6,379 bases of DNA, taken from an archaeon. Lineage in GTDB: Archaea; Nanobdellota; Nanobdellia; Pacearchaeales; GW2011-AR1. A model generated the notes under the pieces. That model had not been told where the DNA came from. It saw only the letters and a list, made by a program, of their open reading frames with translations, and made no database searches. Where the stretch lies: positions 1-6,379 of the forward strand of contig DAIENA010000018.1 in the NCBI GenBank assembly GCA_027341315.1, in the 5' to 3' direction. Numbering within the stretch: the stretch's first letter is position 1; each line of letters starts with the position of its first letter. This document shows, piece by piece, positions 4,601 to 6,379 of the stretch. The translations under genes and the position numbers were made by a program.

Positions 4601-4879
4601 AAACAATGAAGACAATCCTTCCGCTGCAGCTTCGTGCTTTTCTTCTTTCTTTGGTGCTTCTTCTTTCTTCACTTCAGCTGTGTGTGCTGGAGCTGCAGAA
4701 ACCAAACTGGCGTTGGCCAATTCAGCGTCGATATTTACACCCTTAAGGCTTGAAACAAGACTCTTGACTTTCGAATCGTCAACACTTGTTCCCGTCGCTG
4801 CAACAACGCTTTTTACTGCGTTTTCACTAACTTCTTTTCCGAGTTTGTGGAGCAATAACGCCGCATATACATATTCCAT
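4595..4879 (-). CDS. rpl12: Ribosomal protein L12 (archaeal P1-like stalk protein)
   Basis: This 94-aa protein is the archaeal ribosomal stalk protein, unrelated in fold to bacterial bL12. Residues 1-58 form the helical dimerisation and uL10-binding domain (MEYVYAALLLHKLGKEVSE, then the TGTSVDDSKVKSLVSSLKG segment). Residues 59-86 are the Ala/Lys/Glu-rich flexible hinge. The tail GLSSLFG (88-94) is the short element that contacts translation factors, and it nearly matches the uL10 tail. Its length is slightly under the usual hundred or so residues. Start 4879 is supported by AAGGAGA seven bases upstream. It is the last gene of the uL1-uL10-L12 block, 20 nt after the uL10 stop. Confidence 0.97.
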   Translation of the reverse strand: MEYVYAALLLHKLGKEVSENAVKSVVAATGTSVDDSKVKSLVSSLKGVNIDAELANASLVSAAPAHTAEVKKEEAPKKEEKHEAAAEGLSSLFG

Positions 4880-4886
4880 TTTAATT

Positions 4887-4893
4887 TCTCCTT
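4887..4893 (-). promoter_or_regulatory. Shine-Dalgarno site for L12
   Basis: On the minus strand AAGGAGA stands seven bases before the L12 ATG, in the 20-nt gap after the uL10 stop. A separate strong site fits the need to make several L12 copies per uL10, unlike the ATGA-coupled uL1-uL10 junction. Confidence 0.65.
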
Positions 4894-4899
4894 GTTTTC

Positions 4900-5787
4900 C
4901 TAACCAAAAAGACTCGCAAGTCCTTCGGTCGGGTTAACGGGTTTTTCCTCCTTTTTCGTTTGAGGAATTTCTTCTTTTTTATTTCCTTCTGGCGTAACTT
5001 CGTCAGGTTCGCCCGAAATAACTTTTATTAATCTTCTCTCGTGAGAGCCGGCTTTTTGAACAAGAATTTTAACCGTCTCGTCGTTGATTTGTCCAATTGA
5101 AACGGCAAATGCAAGAGCTTTTCCGAATGAATATTTAATTTCATTGATTGCTTCTTCCCGGTCAATTTTTATGTCAAAATAAACTTTATTTTCTTTTGAG
5201 TCATAAGCCGAAACCGGAAGAAATCCGATTGTGAAAGGCATTATGTTTAATTTTGAAAGCATCGCGGCGGCAGCGTCGGAAATTTTGTCGCCTTTTTTTG
5301 TTAAAACTCTTGGTGCTTTTATTTCAATTTTTCCGCCCTGAATTTGAATCTGAATTCCAAGTGCACCAAGTTCTGAAATTGCAGGTCCGGGAACGAGATC
5401 CGTCGGTCCGGCCGGAACTTCCAAATCCATCGGCGCAATCTGTCCGGGTTTTGCTTTTGCTGAACTTTTATTTTTTATAAGTTCGCCGGCAAGGTCGTAC
5501 GAGTCAAGATCCGAAAACAAAATCGCAACGGGCTTTGTGAAACTTTCCTTCAATTTTAAAACCATTTCATTTTTGGAGTCATCTATTGCTCTAAACAATA
5601 AATTTTTTCTTGGAACTTTTACCGTCGCTTTTCCCCTGAGTTTTTTTACAATCTGCTGGAATTGCGAACCCGGAATCGTCGAAACGTCGGCAATTAAAAT
5701 TGTTTTTTTATTTTTTATCAAATCTGTCAATTCTTTGACTTGTTTTATTTTCTCTTTCGAAACGTGTGCTTTAATTTGCTTTTTCAT
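4900..5787 (-). CDS. rplP0: Ribosomal protein uL10 (archaeal P0)
   Basis: This 295-aa protein anchors the L12 dimers to 23S rRNA at the base of the stalk. Residues 1-105 are the rRNA-binding uL10 domain, with TILIADVSTIPGSQFQQIVKKLRG near 29-52. Residues about 106-185 hold the archaeal/eukaryotic insertion domain, with the signature AKPGQIAPMD, VPAGPTDLVPGPA and GIQIQIQGGKIEI. Residues about 195-262 give the helical spine that binds L12 dimers. A Lys/Glu/Pro linker leads to the GLASLFG tail (289-295). Length is near the low end for archaeal P0. The start ATG overlaps the uL1 stop (ATGA at 5784-5787), and no good Shine-Dalgarno is visible, so translation is probably coupled to uL1. Confidence 0.97.
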   Translation of the reverse strand: MKKQIKAHVSKEKIKQVKELTDLIKNKKTILIADVSTIPGSQFQQIVKKLRGKATVKVPRKNLLFRAIDDSKNEMVLKLKESFTKPVAILFSDLDSYDLAGELIKNKSSAKAKPGQIAPMDLEVPAGPTDLVPGPAISELGALGIQIQIQGGKIEIKAPRVLTKKGDKISDAAAAMLSKLNIMPFTIGFLPVSAYDSKENKVYFDIKIDREEAINEIKYSFGKALAFAVSIGQINDETVKILVQKAGSHERRLIKVISGEPDEVTPEGNKKEEIPQTKKEEKPVNPTEGLASLFG

Positions 5788-6379
5788 CTTATTTTTATTT
5801 TTACAGGTTTAGTCATTGTGAATTTTACTTCAATATTTTTTATGTTTTCTTTGTCTCTTGGTAAGGCTTTTATTAATTCATTATAAACAGAATTTATATT
5901 TTCAACAATTTCTTCGTCTTTCATATCTTCTTTTCCGACGGCAACTTTTATCGACGCTTCTTTTGTTCTTATCCTCAAACTCGTGTTAATTTTTTCTTTA
6001 AGTTCGTTAATTGATTTTTCGTCGGCGTTTAAAACAATTCCCAACTGGGGAGACGGCATTTTTCCGGCGGGGCCAAGAACCCGTCCGAACGTCGTCGCAA
6101 CTTTTGGCATTAATTTTGCCTGGGCAATAAAAAAATCGTATTTCTTTACGAGTGATTTTAATTTTTTCTTGTCGCCGTATTTTTTGAAATCTATTTCGGT
6201 TATCGTGTCGACAAAATCGCTTTTTGATTCAAAAAACCCGGCAATTTTTTTATCCTTGGATTTGTGTGGAATTTTTATAAAAATGTTAAGGGGATTTTTT
6301 TTCACCTCAAACTTTTGAAGATTTATAATTAAGTCGACCGTCTGTTTGAACTTTCTCTTTTCGCTCTTTCTTAATTCCG
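5784..6379 (-). CDS. rpl1: Ribosomal protein uL1, partial at its start
   Basis: uL1 forms the mobile L1 arm of the large subunit near the E-site and binds 23S rRNA. The frame stays open from the stop at 5784 through the right window edge, so the start lies beyond 6379. A GTG at 6303-6305 could be mistaken for the start. The 24 upstream codons encode typical uL1 sequence, however, including RKFKQTVDLIINLQKF, the conserved N-terminal helix and strand, so the gene clearly continues. Visible parts include IFIKIPH, the central domain with KLMPKVATTFGRVLGPAGKM (the conserved GRxLGPxGKMP region), and the C-terminal strand VKFTMTKPVKIKIR. About 197 residues are visible of an expected 210-220. It overlaps uL10 by four bases. 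Confidence 0.95.
   Translation of the reverse strand, partial: ELRKSEKRKFKQTVDLIINLQKFEVKKNPLNIFIKIPHKSKDKKIAGFFESKSDFVDTITEIDFKKYGDKKKLKSLVKKYDFFIAQAKLMPKVATTFGRVLGPAGKMPSPQLGIVLNADEKSINELKEKINTSLRIRTKEASIKVAVGKEDMKDEEIVENINSVYNELIKALPRDKENIKNIEVKFTMTKPVKIKIR

Overview
The window is an AT-rich archaeal sequence. The clearest evidence is at the right, where the ribosomal stalk genes uL1, uL10 (P0) and the archaeal-type L12 (P1-like) lie in order on the minus strand. Both stalk proteins end in a GLxSLFG tail, which is typical of archaea. Other archaeal signs are tRNA genes without encoded CCA and TATA-like boxes centred 24-25 nt before several start codons, which implies leaderless mRNAs. Small genes, low G+C and compact spacing would suit a DPANN-type archaeon (Pace-/Woesearchaeota-like), but that placement is inference.

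Layout from the left. Positions 1-300 hold tRNA-Ser(UGA), surrounded by copies of its own 5' and 3' ends and followed by a run of adjoining hairpins. Positions 300-2147 form a lower-GC stretch: an unrecognised 149-aa protein (+), a convergent small winged-helix regulator (-), and a divergent three-gene operon (+). That operon encodes a formyltransferase-fold enzyme and two tiny proteins, linked by ATGA overlaps. The regulator and the operon share an intergenic region with four TAGACA-type repeats in two phased pairs, which looks like an operator.

Positions 2148-4085 (-) encode an XPD/DinG-like helicase with four candidate Fe-S cysteines. Upstream of it are tRNA-Thr(CGU) (-) and an unrecognised 77-aa protein (-). 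The L12, uL10 and uL1 genes fill the rest; uL1 runs off the right edge.

The ribosomal block and tRNAs are housekeeping. The most unusual parts are the regulated formyltransferase operon with its operator array, and the tRNA-Ser locus, where tRNA end fragments and structured sequence bracket the intact gene. No integrase, transposase or CRISPR array is visible.
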